DNA of 64,000 bases from Trichomonas vaginalis G3. Lineage: Eukaryota > Parabasalia > Trichomonadida > Trichomonadidae. The stretch lies in NCBI RefSeq assembly GCF_026262505.1, contig NC_067207.1:28302082-28366081 (forward strand), read 5' to 3'. Of the stretch, positions 48,374 to 57,574 are shown piece by piece. Position numbers and translations under genes: made by a program. The stretch's first letter is position 1, and each line of letters begins with the position of its first letter. A model generated the notes under the pieces. That model was not told the origin of the DNA. It made no database searches and was given only the letters and a program-made list of their open reading frames with translations.

Positions 48374-48771
48374 AGTTTAACCTTCAATTGACTGATGGTA
48401 AACAAATTCCATGCATCTCTGTCGCCATTTCTGTTAATATTTTTGCTGTCATTCATATCATCCACTTCCCCATCCGTTAGCTTTTGAGGATATGCGTTAG
48501 AATAGCTGTTCTTAAATGAAGGCTTTTCACCTTTGAGAGCATAAACTCTATAACTTTCTGCATACTTTATGTTTGAACCTCCTGAGCCATCATTGACATA
48601 AATTTTTATAGGCTTCCACCCTTTGTTCATGTTCCTGCTTCTTCCCTTAGCTCTTTTGTTCAGTAGTTCTACATCTTTATACACAGCTCCTGTCTCAGTG
48701 AATTCAACAATATTTTCATTCGTTAGCTTTACATTCAAACCCTTGTCGAGTATATTGTTCATTTCATACAT
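48370..48771 (-). CDS. Maverick KIYV(D/N)DGS family protein
   Basis: Starts at ATG 48771 (MYEMNNILDKG; a second Met three codons on). Motifs FTETGAVYKDVELLNKRAKG and KPIKIYVNDGSGGSNIKYAE correspond to YTATGVVYNDLDQIVQLKAP and PKIYVDDGSNGFNLVYHYSY of 59589-59942. In both Mavericks it is divergent from the CCG-family gene. Converges with the ATPase (4-bp overlap). Function unknown. Confidence 0.65.
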   Translation of the reverse strand: MYEMNNILDKGLNVKLTNENIVEFTETGAVYKDVELLNKRAKGRSRNMNKGWKPIKIYVNDGSGGSNIKYAESYRVYALKGEKPSFKNSYSNAYPQKLTDGEVDDMNDSKNINRNGDRDAWNLFTISQLKVKL

Positions 48772-48796
48772 ATAAAAGGTTTTTATTCTATATGAA

Positions 48797-49410
48797 ATGA
48801 GAAGCAAATCCATCTTAGCTGGTGCCGTTAATGTTCCAATTGAACCAACATCAAATGTTGACTCACGAACGACAAACAATATTGTCATAAAGAACTATAG
48901 TTCAGAGTGTTTGAAAGAAAAAGAACCAGACTTAAGTCGGTGAATTTAAACACAGCTTCAAACGCTAACGCTACATCAGATGTTAAGTTAGAGTATCCAC
49001 CACTGGACCAAATTCTTTCAAGAGAAGCCAACGACAACCCTTACACAAATGTTCAAACAAATCCTTCAGATAACGTAGACCATTACCTTCTTCAGTTATA
49101 CCAAACAATTTTACTCAAAGACGATAAGAAGCTTTTGGTAAATCTTATAAGCAAGAACCAAATAATTCTAACAAAGGAGGACCTTGAAAATGTTATATCA
49201 CGAATAACAGGGAAACAATGTGTCATTGACTATCTCGACCCTGAAATCGAATGCTGTGGTCAAACGCCACCATTCATGAAAATAGGTAACATCCGCATCA
49301 TTGAAACACCAGGAACTACAGGAGTTGAGTTTAAGTATAAATATTCGAACGAGTATACAAAACTTTCAACAGAATATAAACTTTGCTTGAAATATGTTTT
49401 AGTAAATTAA
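48797..49410 (+). pseudogene. Maverick (L/I)xPxIxCCG family protein
   Basis: The locus begins MRSKSILAGAVNVPIEPTSN, nearly identical to the start of 58972-59553, and contains YLDPEIECCGQTPPFMKIGN, ending CLKYVLVN. The middle QTILLKDDKKLLVNLISKNQ is helical. Shared by all three Maverick lineages in the window. Not entirely in one frame. Function unknown; the short divergent gap of ~25 bp to 48771 implies a shared promoter. Confidence 0.65.
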
Positions 49411-49646
49411 AGCAATTTGTAATATCTATCCAAAACTTCTTCAACAGTATCGAACTCATCTTCATAATGCAAACCTAATCTTATTGACTTGGTGCAGTTT
49501 TCACTAACACAATATTTTTCTGTTCTCTTGACTGACATAACTAATTCATTTGTTTCATCAAACAGCAACAACCAAAGTTCATGACCTAATACATAACATT
49601 CATACTTTATATTTTTAGCTCTGAGTTCTCTTGTAAGCTGTTGCAT
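49407..49646 (-). CDS. Maverick hypothetical protein, 79 aa
   Basis: Starts at ATG 49646 (MQQLTRELRAKNIKYECYVL), a small alpha/beta protein with HELWLLLFDETNELVMSVKR and an acidic helical end. It overlaps the 3' end of the upstream capsid-type gene and touches the stop of the CCG-family gene. No family recognised. Confidence 0.45.
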   Translation of the reverse strand: MQQLTRELRAKNIKYECYVLGHELWLLLFDETNELVMSVKRTEKYCVSENCTKSIRLGLHYEDEFDTVEEVLDRYYKLL

Positions 49647-50383
49647 TTAATATTTTCTAAAAAGTCAACTTCAACAGTCATTCGCACTGGTGCCTTCAGT
49701 TCTACAGGCTCTCCTTGAAAGTCAACAAGTCTGAATTGCATGTCTTTCAAATTATGAGGACTAATGCGAACCCATTTACCTAAATGAGTTGCTATGACAG
49801 GAACGTTTGGAATGAACATTGAATTGACTGCATAACAGAAGGATTTATATTCTACTGAACCTTTACTATTAACTCCTGAAATGCCTGTGACATTAGCTAT
49901 TTTAGACTCAATGTATAAACAATTACCATAACATACGTATGGAACAGATTTCATCTCAATCGTTTTGTCAACACTTTTCAAAGGAAATGTCATATGGTAT
50001 GCACCCAAAAGAAGTTGTACTCTATGACTCATTCTTGGTATCTTAAACTCCTTCGCATAACTGAACTTCAAAACTCCTGCAATAAGTTTAACATTCATTA
50101 AGTTTTCTTCGTTATCCTTGTTTATTGTAGTATTTATGAGAGCATTTAACACTCCAGCTAATGTTTCCATCTTATATTCTACATTATTGTGAAATCTTAT
50201 TTCGTGCTTCTTTCCATCTATTTCAATCTCCATGAAATCTGTTTCATCTGTTATAACGAATGAAGCGATAGTATTGAAGTCAACCATTCTGAATGCAAGC
50301 GCCTCATTCTGTAGACCTAAGTTTGTTTGTAGCTTTACTGTCCCGTATTCGTTTGGGTCTGTACTTTGCAAATAGAACAACAT
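49607..50383 (-). CDS. Minor capsid (penton-type) candidate
   Basis: Starts at ATG 50383 (MLFYLQSTDPNEYGTVKLQT), following an initiator-like TCATATTTT. About 259 residues, beta-rich throughout; MVDFNTIASFVITDETDFME and DMQFRLVDFQGEPVELKAPV align by pattern with the locus at 8598-9393 of the left Maverick. Placement beside ATPase and fibre genes supports a virion role. Fold (single jelly-roll) is inferred. Confidence 0.5.
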   Translation of the reverse strand: MLFYLQSTDPNEYGTVKLQTNLGLQNEALAFRMVDFNTIASFVITDETDFMEIEIDGKKHEIRFHNNVEYKMETLAGVLNALINTTINKDNEENLMNVKLIAGVLKFSYAKEFKIPRMSHRVQLLLGAYHMTFPLKSVDKTIEMKSVPYVCYGNCLYIESKIANVTGISGVNSKGSVEYKSFCYAVNSMFIPNVPVIATHLGKWVRISPHNLKDMQFRLVDFQGEPVELKAPVRMTVEVDFLENIKCNSLQENSELKI

Positions 50384-50400
50384 TTTATTCTCATTAAAAT

Positions 50401-53383
50401 ATGAGTATAGCTGCATATGCGTATGAAGCTGACAGAGCTAAACGTTTATATTTTGGTCAATACTCTCTCACACTTACTGACAAATATATTGTTATCACTG
50501 ATGGAAATACTGAGAAATACATAACATGGAAGGACTATGAAAAGTTTGACCCTATTTTAACTCCATGTACTATGCCGTTTATAAAGGACGGTGAAATTAT
50601 TGAAAAAGATAATACAACCGTATATAGGTCTGTTTATGAAGCATTAGAATATATGTTGAATCATAACCCAAAAAGATTTGACCCAAGCACTACACCATGT
50701 GCAATGCCTTTTATTAAGGACGGTGAAATCGTAAGAGTTCCGGATTCAACGGTTTACACAGCTGTTCAAAACAGTTTACAAAACATTTTAGCGAATATCT
50801 TTAATTCAGAAACTACAGAAATAAAATTACCATATATAACAGATGCTAAAGAAATTAAATCAAAAACGACAACATTATTTACGTCACTTAATGATTTAAT
50901 GACTTATATCATTAATATTCTGCCCAACCACTACAGCATTTGATCCAAACTCGACGGTTTGCAGTGTACCTTTCATAAATGACAGTTCATTAATTACTTT
51001 AAGGGATTCAACAGTAAATGAATCATTAAAGGCGTCATTAATGAAAATCATTGATTTTAATTCATTCACGAATACATATAATTCATTCATTAATGTTTCA
51101 TATGCTTCTAAAGAAGGTGAGCCAAAAACTATCGATAAAGCGGTGTATGAAATAAAAGCATCAACGACGAAATTGAATTCGTTAACTTTTGACGGTGATA
51201 GTTTCGTTAATGACATAACATCGGGGAAAACAATTTTAACGAAAGAATACTTAAAATCTCATGTTAGTGAGTTCGTTGAAATTGAAAAAGAAGGTGGAAT
51301 TAAGTTCGATCCACTGAATTTCATTTTCAGCTTAGCGAATGCGGGTGTTAGTTTCGCTGAATGGACAACTATACAGAGTGAAATAAATGCAATATGGACG
51401 TTTTTGGGGTCAAAAGCGGGAATGGGTGAGCTTGTAAATGCTGCAAGAACATTAGGTGAAACAGGAAATTTTGTAGATGGTTTTAAAAGACTTGTTTCAA
51501 ATGTTTTAACAAACACAAAGAAATTATTTAGATATACCGTACATAACGGACGGATTTTCGAACAGATAGCAACAAACCCTCCGGTTATGGCTGCGTTGAT
51601 GATGGTTAGAGATATAAAACCACGTAACGACGGGAACGAAGAACATGAACAACAGGATACTGGTCGGGTTATTCGAGACATTAAAAACGTGTATCCTGAA
51701 GTTATTGATTTATTTAGAGGAGTTAATGATTCAATTTCAAAACATTCTATAACCCTCGATGAAGAGAATAAATTAACAGATTATATATTCGTCATTATTG
51801 CAGAATTAATGAAGAGAATAAATGAAAAAGGAATTGGTGATATCATTAATGTCAGCGATGTAATGATGAAAAGAAATTTTGACTCATTATTTACAAAACC
51901 GAAAACAGAATATAGTCTTTATGACGTAATTACCGAATTAATGAAAAAGATTAATGATAATAAGAGTTCTGGCGGAAGAGTTGAATTAGAAGTGAATGAT
52001 GTTAATGAGAAATTAGCCGAAAAAGCAGACAAAAATGAGCTTTTAGCTCTGAGTGATAAAGTCAAGAACCACGTTCATTATATAACTTCAGACGAACAGA
52101 TTATAACGGACTACCATGGATATTTAACACGAAGTGATGAAGCGAAGACAAAAAATGTTAATGAAAGAAGATATAAATACATTCGTGCTAAAGGTTATGA
52201 CATAAGTTGTACTGTACAGTATGATGTAGCTAAAGCACCAGAAGCATTTGGTTATACCGGTGAAATTTATGCCTCTACTTTCAATGTTAACGGTGTATTA
52301 GTTGAACCAAGATTTACATTGAGAGTTAAGGCAAAAATAACTTTTGAAGATGCTATTAAAAGTAAAGCTGACAAAGATGAACTTGACGCAATGAACAAAG
52401 TTTTGAAATCTCATAAACACAACATCTCCGATATAAATGAACTTCAAGCTACATTAGACAGTAAAGCCGACAAGAACCATACAAACGAATCCTTCACTAC
52501 TGTTAGAGCAGACGATGTAATATTGAACTATACTCTCGGTTCAAGCGCACCTACAGAGAATCCGAGTACAAGCGTAAAAGATACACTAAACTCCTTAAAT
52601 AGTAAATGTATGAATATCGAAGGTCATGTCAGAAACTTTGAAACACATGAACTACCAGCAATGTTAGATAAGAAAGCTGACAAAGAACATACACATAACT
52701 CCTTCTCAACTGTTGCTATAGAAAGTATTGAAGGAACGGTTGACGGAACTGATGGGGATGCATTATATTATAACCCTCCTAACTTTCCACAAGGTTTAAC
52801 ATCGAATGAAAACATAACAACGAAGAAAAAAATTAGCTGTAAAAATGTTTATGTCATGGGTGATGAAAATAATGTTAAATTCACTGCTCAAGATTTATAT
52901 GATAAGAAAGCAGACAAAACAGAGCTTCAAACATTAAAGACTGAAATACTTCAAACATTATATCCTATAGGCTCTATTTATACGTCAATGAACTCAACAA
53001 ATCCAGCAACAGTTCTGGGTTTTGGTACGTGGCAGCAGATTGTAGACAAATTCTTATACTGTGCTAACTCTTCAAAGCAAACAGGAGGCTCAAAGAAAAT
53101 TAAAGAAGCAAACTTACCTGCGCACACTCATACAGGAACTACAAACACAACAGGTAATCATTCACATTCAATAACAAAAAGAGGTTATAAAATCTTGCAG
53201 CAGGTTCGGATAGACAGGGAATGCATAGATATGATATTTCAAGTGACCCAGTAGATTCAAGCGCAGGTATTTTCTGTGGAACCACAGGAAATCATTCACA
53301 CACTTTCACAACAAATCCAACAGGCTCGGGTGAAGATTATATGCCACCATTTATGACTATATTCGCATGGTATAGAGTTCAAT
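50401..53383 (+). pseudogene. Phage-like fibre protein locus
   Basis: Long plus-strand locus. The first part has about four ~35-residue repeats of the type FDPILTPCTMPFIKDGEI. The central part is heptad-rich with fibre-like modules (DSKADKNHTNESFTTVRADD, DKKADKEHTHNSFSTVAIES). The last part carries YPIGSIYTSMNSTNPATVLG and FGTWQQIVDKFLYC, then HTHTGTTNTTGNHSHS and an ending MPPFMTIFAWYRVQ, which is the hallmark of phage T4 gp10/gp12-type collar and short-tail-fibre domains, with HxH metal-binding motifs and the PPxxxxxxWxR end. Most of it is one 737-residue frame; the locus is not fully whole. Probably a trimeric receptor-binding fibre of the virus-like stage. Confidence 0.75.
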
Positions 53384-53425
53384 GAACGCGCTTGAGCCTA
53401 GAATAAAATCTTTAACTTTACATAA

Positions 53426-53719
53426 ATGAGCTTGAAAGAAGTATTCGAACAACATCCATGGAGGTCATTTAAGAAGTTCAATGAAGCTGCAAAGAGTTGG
53501 GGATTTACTAACAGAGCTGAAGTGAAAAGGTTCTTTGACAAAAATGTTGTACATCAAACAAAAATAAACCCTTACGACTACTTTTTACCAATTTACTCCA
53601 ACGCTCCTGACGCATACCAATTTGACACTCTCATTCAAAGCAGAAAAGGAGGACATAAACCATTCCTCATCTTCATTAATGTTAACACTCGTAAAGCATA
53701 TGCATATAATGAAAAATAA
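53426..53719 (+). pseudogene. Maverick integrase, N-terminal fragment
   Basis: Reads WRSFKKFNEAAKSWGFTNRA and then YFLPIYSNAPDAYQFDTLIQ, FLIFINVNTRKAYAYNEK, matching the start of the integrase core at 59956-61023 (LPIYSTDMGAYQFDTF, FLLFINVNSRKGYAF). The rest is replaced by the short-repeat array before the assembly gap. A fragment of the opposite end of an integrase lies on the other strand at 55391-56155. Confidence 0.75.
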
Positions 53720-53968
53720 AGGAACTCATGAAGTTTAAGAGTTTCTTTTGTAAAGGCATCTGAACTTCTTGTAAAGCGTTTAAAGACTCTTTGAAAGCAC
53801 ATCTTTTTCAAGACGTCTTTTGTAAAGCAGACTTTTGTAAAGCAAATCTTTGTCAAGACGGTCCTTTTGTAAGCAAAGTATTCTATTTTTGGTGAGGAAA
53901 AGTGCTTTGTTATAAGCCAGTCTTTGTAAAAGTGTCTTTTGTCAAGACGTCTTTGTAAAGCTGTCTTT
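53720..53968. repeat. Degenerate array of TTTTGTAAAGC-type units
   Basis: The 250 bases before the gap are built from irregular copies of (A/G)(A/T)CTTTTGTAAAGC and GTCAAGACG(T), with spacing of about 13-35 bases. It likely continues into the unsequenced gap and may be the cause of the assembly break. Confidence 0.7.
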
Positions 53969-54068
53969 NNNNNNNNNNNNNNNNNNNNNNNNNNNNNNNN
54001 NNNNNNNNNNNNNNNNNNNNNNNNNNNNNNNNNNNNNNNNNNNNNNNNNNNNNNNNNNNNNNNNNNNN
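53969..54068. other. Assembly gap of 100 N
   Basis: Exactly 100 N, the conventional size for a gap of unknown length; neighbouring order and orientation may not be secure. Confidence 0.95.
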
Positions 54069-55320
54069 ACACATACAAGATAAAAAAATAAAAAAAATAA
54101 AACTAACTTTATTTTATCTTTATGAAAATTCATGAAATTTGGTCATTTTTTCAGCAAAAATAAGTTTAGGTGAAGAGGTGAGATCTCACCCGTTTTCTCA
54201 CCCGTTTTCTCACCTGTTTTTTCACAAGCGTTTTACATGAATGTACGATGTATATTTGAAATCCTAAACAATTTCGTAGCTTCTATTTCTTCTTTTAGTA
54301 CATCGAATGTTTTAATCATGCCGAAAGTCTCTTTATATTTCTTCTTGACGTCAGACAGAAGGAAATCTTCTGCTGTTGGATAGTTTTTATTAAGAAATGT
54401 CAACATATCCATTTTATCTTCTGCTGGCTTTCTTCTTTCTTTAAGTCTGCATAGTCGTTTCGCATTCTTTCTATCCTTTGACTGAGTAGTTATATTTTCT
54501 TATTGCTGCTTTACATTTTGAACATTTGCGGCATCATTTTTGCGTTATACATTGAAAAAAACCGCTAGAACAACTAAGGTCAATGGTTTTCTTTAACTCA
54601 AAAGCTGCTGGTTTATCTGTTCATCCATACTTTACCTCTTCTATCTTTATCTCTTATCTGCCATACACATTCTGCAATTAATGAAACAAAGTTGTTGTAT
54701 GTCTTAAATTCTTCGGATTTGTAAAGGTCAGAAATATTTTTATAAACCATGTCGCAATCTTTGTCCATAACTTTATGGTTGCAATGATATCCTAGAAACT
54801 CATAGTTTACCTTTCGTATGAACTTCTTTATTTCTACTGAGTCAGTTGCTTTGACTTCAATTTCGTCAAATTCGGGAATGGTTAGTTTTTGTTGCTGAAT
54901 TTCAGGTAGTTTAGGTAAATGGTCGATGAGGTCCTGCATGTCATAAAGATATTCTTCATTTTCTTCATCCTGTGCGGTACAGTCTAAATTACTTGTTAAC
55001 AGTTCTTGCTTTATCTTCTGGATTTTTGTTTCGAAAGTATATGAAGAAGGAATGAAGTTTTTCATCTCTACCAACATTGACGTAGGATTCATGACTAGCG
55101 AGTTTGGTGCTGTAGTTGTGGCTTGAATTGTTGTTGTGCCGATTGTTGAAATCATATCTTTTATACAAAATAAAAAAAATAAATAAAAATAAAACTAACT
55201 TTATTTTTTCTATCTTAAGGAAATTCATGAAAATTCGTGAGGGTGAGAAAACGGGTGAGAAAACGGGTGAGATCTCACCTCTTCACCTAAAATATATTTT
55301 TGGTGTAAATTTATGACAAA
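54069..55320. mobile_element. Second copy of the small inverted-repeat element, decayed
   Basis: Ends are the GGTGAG type: TTTAGGTGAAGAGGTGAG with palindrome GGTGAGATCTCACC at 54177-54190 and, inverted, at 55266-55279, followed inward by TCACC half-sites at a 12-bp period. Sequence left of the left terminus (about 54090-54150: AAACTAACTTTATTTT, ATTCATGAAATTT) repeats the subterminal region found at 55190-55235, so this too seems to have inserted into or beside another copy. The gene is on the minus strand. The C-terminal half of its coding region is worn. Confidence 0.7.
54613..55155 (-). pseudogene. Small-element protein, second copy
   Basis: Starts MISTIGTTTIQATTTAPNSL at 55155 and matches 4234-5148 closely over FIPSSYTFET, LPKLPEIQQQKLTIPEFDEI, HCNHKVMDKDCDMVYKNISD and VSLIAECVWQIRDKDRRGKV. 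Similarity continues below 54613 towards 54240 in other frames, so the copy is decayed. The N-terminus differs from the first copy before TTAPNSLV. High identity of the middle suggests recent common origin. Confidence 0.75.
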
Positions 55321-55390
55321 AATAAATGGTACCATTAATGATATCATGACTGTTCTCATTCATGTCTGATTTACATCTAATGAAAAAGTT

Positions 55391-56155
55391 TAGAAGAATT
55401 TTCTTATTCTTTCTGGCTTATTTTTGTCTTTCCAGTACTCCCGCTCTAATGGTCCCAGATGTGTTGGCTTTGACTCTCTCAAGTTCTTAGATGGTATAAC
55501 ATCTTCAACGCCTCCTTCATATCTTACTTTATAAGTGTCATCGTTTATGTTGTAGCCAAGATTTCAATAACCACTCCTCGCTTTGCTTCGTCAATGGTTT
55601 CAGCAAGTTTGCCATTACTACTTTCAACTAATTTATATGTCGAGGGTAAAACGCAATAAGTCATCAGTAGCTTTTATAAGATATCCATTACCTGCGTAGA
55701 GTCTACGAATATAATAGTTTCTACTTAACCTTAAACGTTTCTTTGTCAACGGTTTGTCGTCAAGAACTACACGAACTTTTGTACCAGGAATGAGGGTAAA
55801 TTGTGTTGAATTTCTGATATTTTGTGTTTGGCTTCGGTTCTTTTGTATATACTTTTCTTCTTGTTGTTGTGTCATTGAATTTGGTGTATGTCCTGTTGTA
55901 GAAATGTGTTGAGGAATTATATACTTCGAGAAAATGTTTCATTGTTTCTTCGGTAAAGTCTCGCTCTTGGTTTAAATCTCTGAGCGTTCTTATGAAGCGG
56001 TTTTATGATGCCGAGTATGTTATGTTATGGTCTTCAGTAGTGTAGTGAGTTATGTTATGCTTAATGAGAAAATCTGTGATTTCATTGCTGAGGTATGCAC
56101 TGTCTTGGTCTGATGTAAAGTACTTGGGCTATGTTCTGCTACAAACTTGATTGCT
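55391..56155 (-). pseudogene. Maverick integrase, C-terminal remnant
   Basis: Minus-strand pieces match the integrase at 59956-61023: an ETMKHFLEVYNSSTHFYN part, then IPGTKVRVVLDDKPLTKKRL and YYIRRLYAGNGYLIKATDD, and a chromodomain-like end GYNINDDTYKVRYEGGVEDV, finishing KPERIRKFF. Coverage starts roughly where the plus-strand fragment at 53426-53719 stops. Broken in several places. It abuts the first gene of the right Maverick at about 56160. Confidence 0.7.
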
Positions 56156-56166
56156 TTACAAAAGCC

Positions 56167-56565
56167 ATGACTGATCTTCATCCAATTTGTTTAATCGAAC
56201 TTAATGAAGTAATTTCTGCATATCTCCTGCATGTATTTGGAAACGAGAGGATAAGACAACTCACCAAGGTTTCCAGACGCCAGATCCAAAGACTTGAATC
56301 AACTGCAGGAGTAATCCTAAGCTTTGAAGAAGGATTAACCAATAAGAAAGATGTCATTGACTCCAAGCGTGAAAGCCTTGCTGCTTTCTTACGCAAACAC
56401 CCATGGGTCGATGTTGATCTCCAAACTCCTTACCAAGGACTCGTTGAAACCTTCACGACCTACAGACAGCTCCTTGACAGACCTGAGCAGAACCTTCTGG
56501 TCGAACGTGATGGCACATTAAGCCCTACAGACGAGTCAATCCAGAGAGAAGAAGCTCAAGAGTAA
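56167..56565 (+). CDS. Maverick ~132-aa protein, family shared with 2150-2524
   Basis: I place the start at ATG 56167 (MTDLHPICLIELNEVISAYL), because the twelve in-frame residues before it are antisense to the integrase remnant. Matching blocks with the left Maverick: LIELNEVISAYL and SKRESLAAFLRKHPWVDV. A longer acidic C-terminus is added. Next gene downstream is the 191-residue family, as in the left Maverick. Confidence 0.65.
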   Translation: MTDLHPICLIELNEVISAYLLHVFGNERIRQLTKVSRRQIQRLESTAGVILSFEEGLTNKKDVIDSKRESLAAFLRKHPWVDVDLQTPYQGLVETFTTYRQLLDRPEQNLLVERDGTLSPTDESIQREEAQE

Positions 56566-56601
56566 AAATCTGACATTTATACTTTACATGACATTTTTTT
56601 C

Positions 56602-57177
56602 ATGAGTGTTCACGTTAAGATCAATGATGAAAACATGACTTCATGGGAAGATATCATTGATGACATAGAGAATGACCTTGATGAAAACATGATGGGAGCT
56701 CAAACGTCAGTTAAGGTCAAACTTGGTGAAGTTCAAGAAAAGATCTCCGAGATCAATGCAAAAATATCTGCTCTTACAGAGGTTGACGTTTATTACAGAA
56801 GCTTGGAGAGAACTTTAAGCAAACTTGAACGTCAGAACCAAAGTCTCATAGTTGTGCTCCAGAAACTCAGTCTCATGCGTAAAGCATATAATGACTACCT
56901 ACATGTAAGAGACTTACCTTCTTATTCTACTCCAGATCTCGACTTTTCCGATATAAGTCCAATCCTTATTGATACAACACTTACGATAGCAGGGATGCTT
57001 CCTACATATCCAGAATATGATAACTTACCTCAGCTCTTCGAGTATCTCAAGAAAAAGTTCATGATCTTATTATGCGAGACCATGAAAAGACGTCAAAATA
57101 CCAGAACAGAACGAGAACAGAGCTTACTAATAGACTTATTATATAATACTAAAGAAATAAAGGAGTTTTTATTCTAA
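56602..57177 (+). CDS. Maverick coiled-coil protein, family shared with 1538-2122
   Basis: 191 residues from ATG 56602; ACATTTTTTTCATGAG precedes it. Coiled coil ~25-95, then YNDYLHVRDLPSYSTPDLDF and MLPTYPEYDNLPQLFEYLKK, and a helical end LLIDLLYNTKEIKEFLF. Same length and motif order as the left-Maverick copy. Overlaps the 3' end of the convergent gene by a few bases. Function unknown. Confidence 0.7.
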   Translation: MSVHVKINDENMTSWEDIIDDIENDLDENMMGAQTSVKVKLGEVQEKISEINAKISALTEVDVYYRSLERTLSKLERQNQSLIVVLQKLSLMRKAYNDYLHVRDLPSYSTPDLDFSDISPILIDTTLTIAGMLPTYPEYDNLPQLFEYLKKKFMILLCETMKRRQNTRTEREQSLLIDLLYNTKEIKEFLF

Positions 57178-57456
57178 CTTTGGTATTTTTGGGAAGAACT
57201 GATCTGGATCATATTTGTCAACCACAGGTTTTGGTATCAAAAGTCTCTCTGGTTCTTGGACGGCTGGTACTGGAAATGGTTCCTTTGGTTTCCTAGCTTT
57301 TGGGAGATCTAAAAATTTTCTTGGTCTCTTTCTTTTGTGTAAGTGTTGTCCATTTTTATCGACAACGAATGTGAGCTTTCCGTCGTCAAAGATGAATGTC
57401 GTCGCTTCTTCAGTTCCCTCATCAACTATTATCTTCTTGATCTTTCTCTTCTCCAT
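57169..57456 (-). CDS. Small basic Maverick protein, 95 aa
   Basis: The frame opens at ATG 57474, but an initiator TCACTTTTT lies between that ATG and the next one at 57456 (MEKRKIKKIIVDEGTEEATT), so translation most likely starts at 57456. A beta segment (TFIFDDGKLTFVVDKNGQHL) precedes a basic KRKRPRKFL stretch and a Pro-rich end (FPVPAVQEPERLLIPKPVVD). The N-terminal half resembles 303-464 in the left Maverick. Possibly DNA-binding. Confidence 0.5.
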   Translation of the reverse strand: MEKRKIKKIIVDEGTEEATTFIFDDGKLTFVVDKNGQHLHKRKRPRKFLDLPKARKPKEPFPVPAVQEPERLLIPKPVVDKYDPDQFFPKIPKLE

Positions 57457-57574
57457 TAACAGAAAAAGTGACATATATTACTTCATTTTTTCTGAGTGTT
57501 AGGATTAATTAAACCTCTATCTATAACATGCTTTCTCATAGAAAACTTCTCTCCATATCTTTTTGTCAATATCT

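Larger units (their letters stand above)
45173..53968. mobile_element. Second Maverick/Polinton, right part beyond the assembly gap unclear
   Basis: Begins AGTATGGTTAAGTTGGG at 45173, directly after an ankyrin gene fragment, and carries packaging ATPase, capsid-type proteins, a fibre locus and the start of an integrase. Most frames are long; I estimate about five breaks, so it is young. It ends in a short-repeat array and a 100-N gap. Only about three GATC were seen by eye in its ~8.8 kb. Confidence 0.8.

Noticed and set aside
50401-53383. Prophage or bacterial contamination suggested by the tail-fibre-like domain
   Set aside because: The locus lies between Maverick genes, with matching base composition and host-type promoters; no other phage genes are present.
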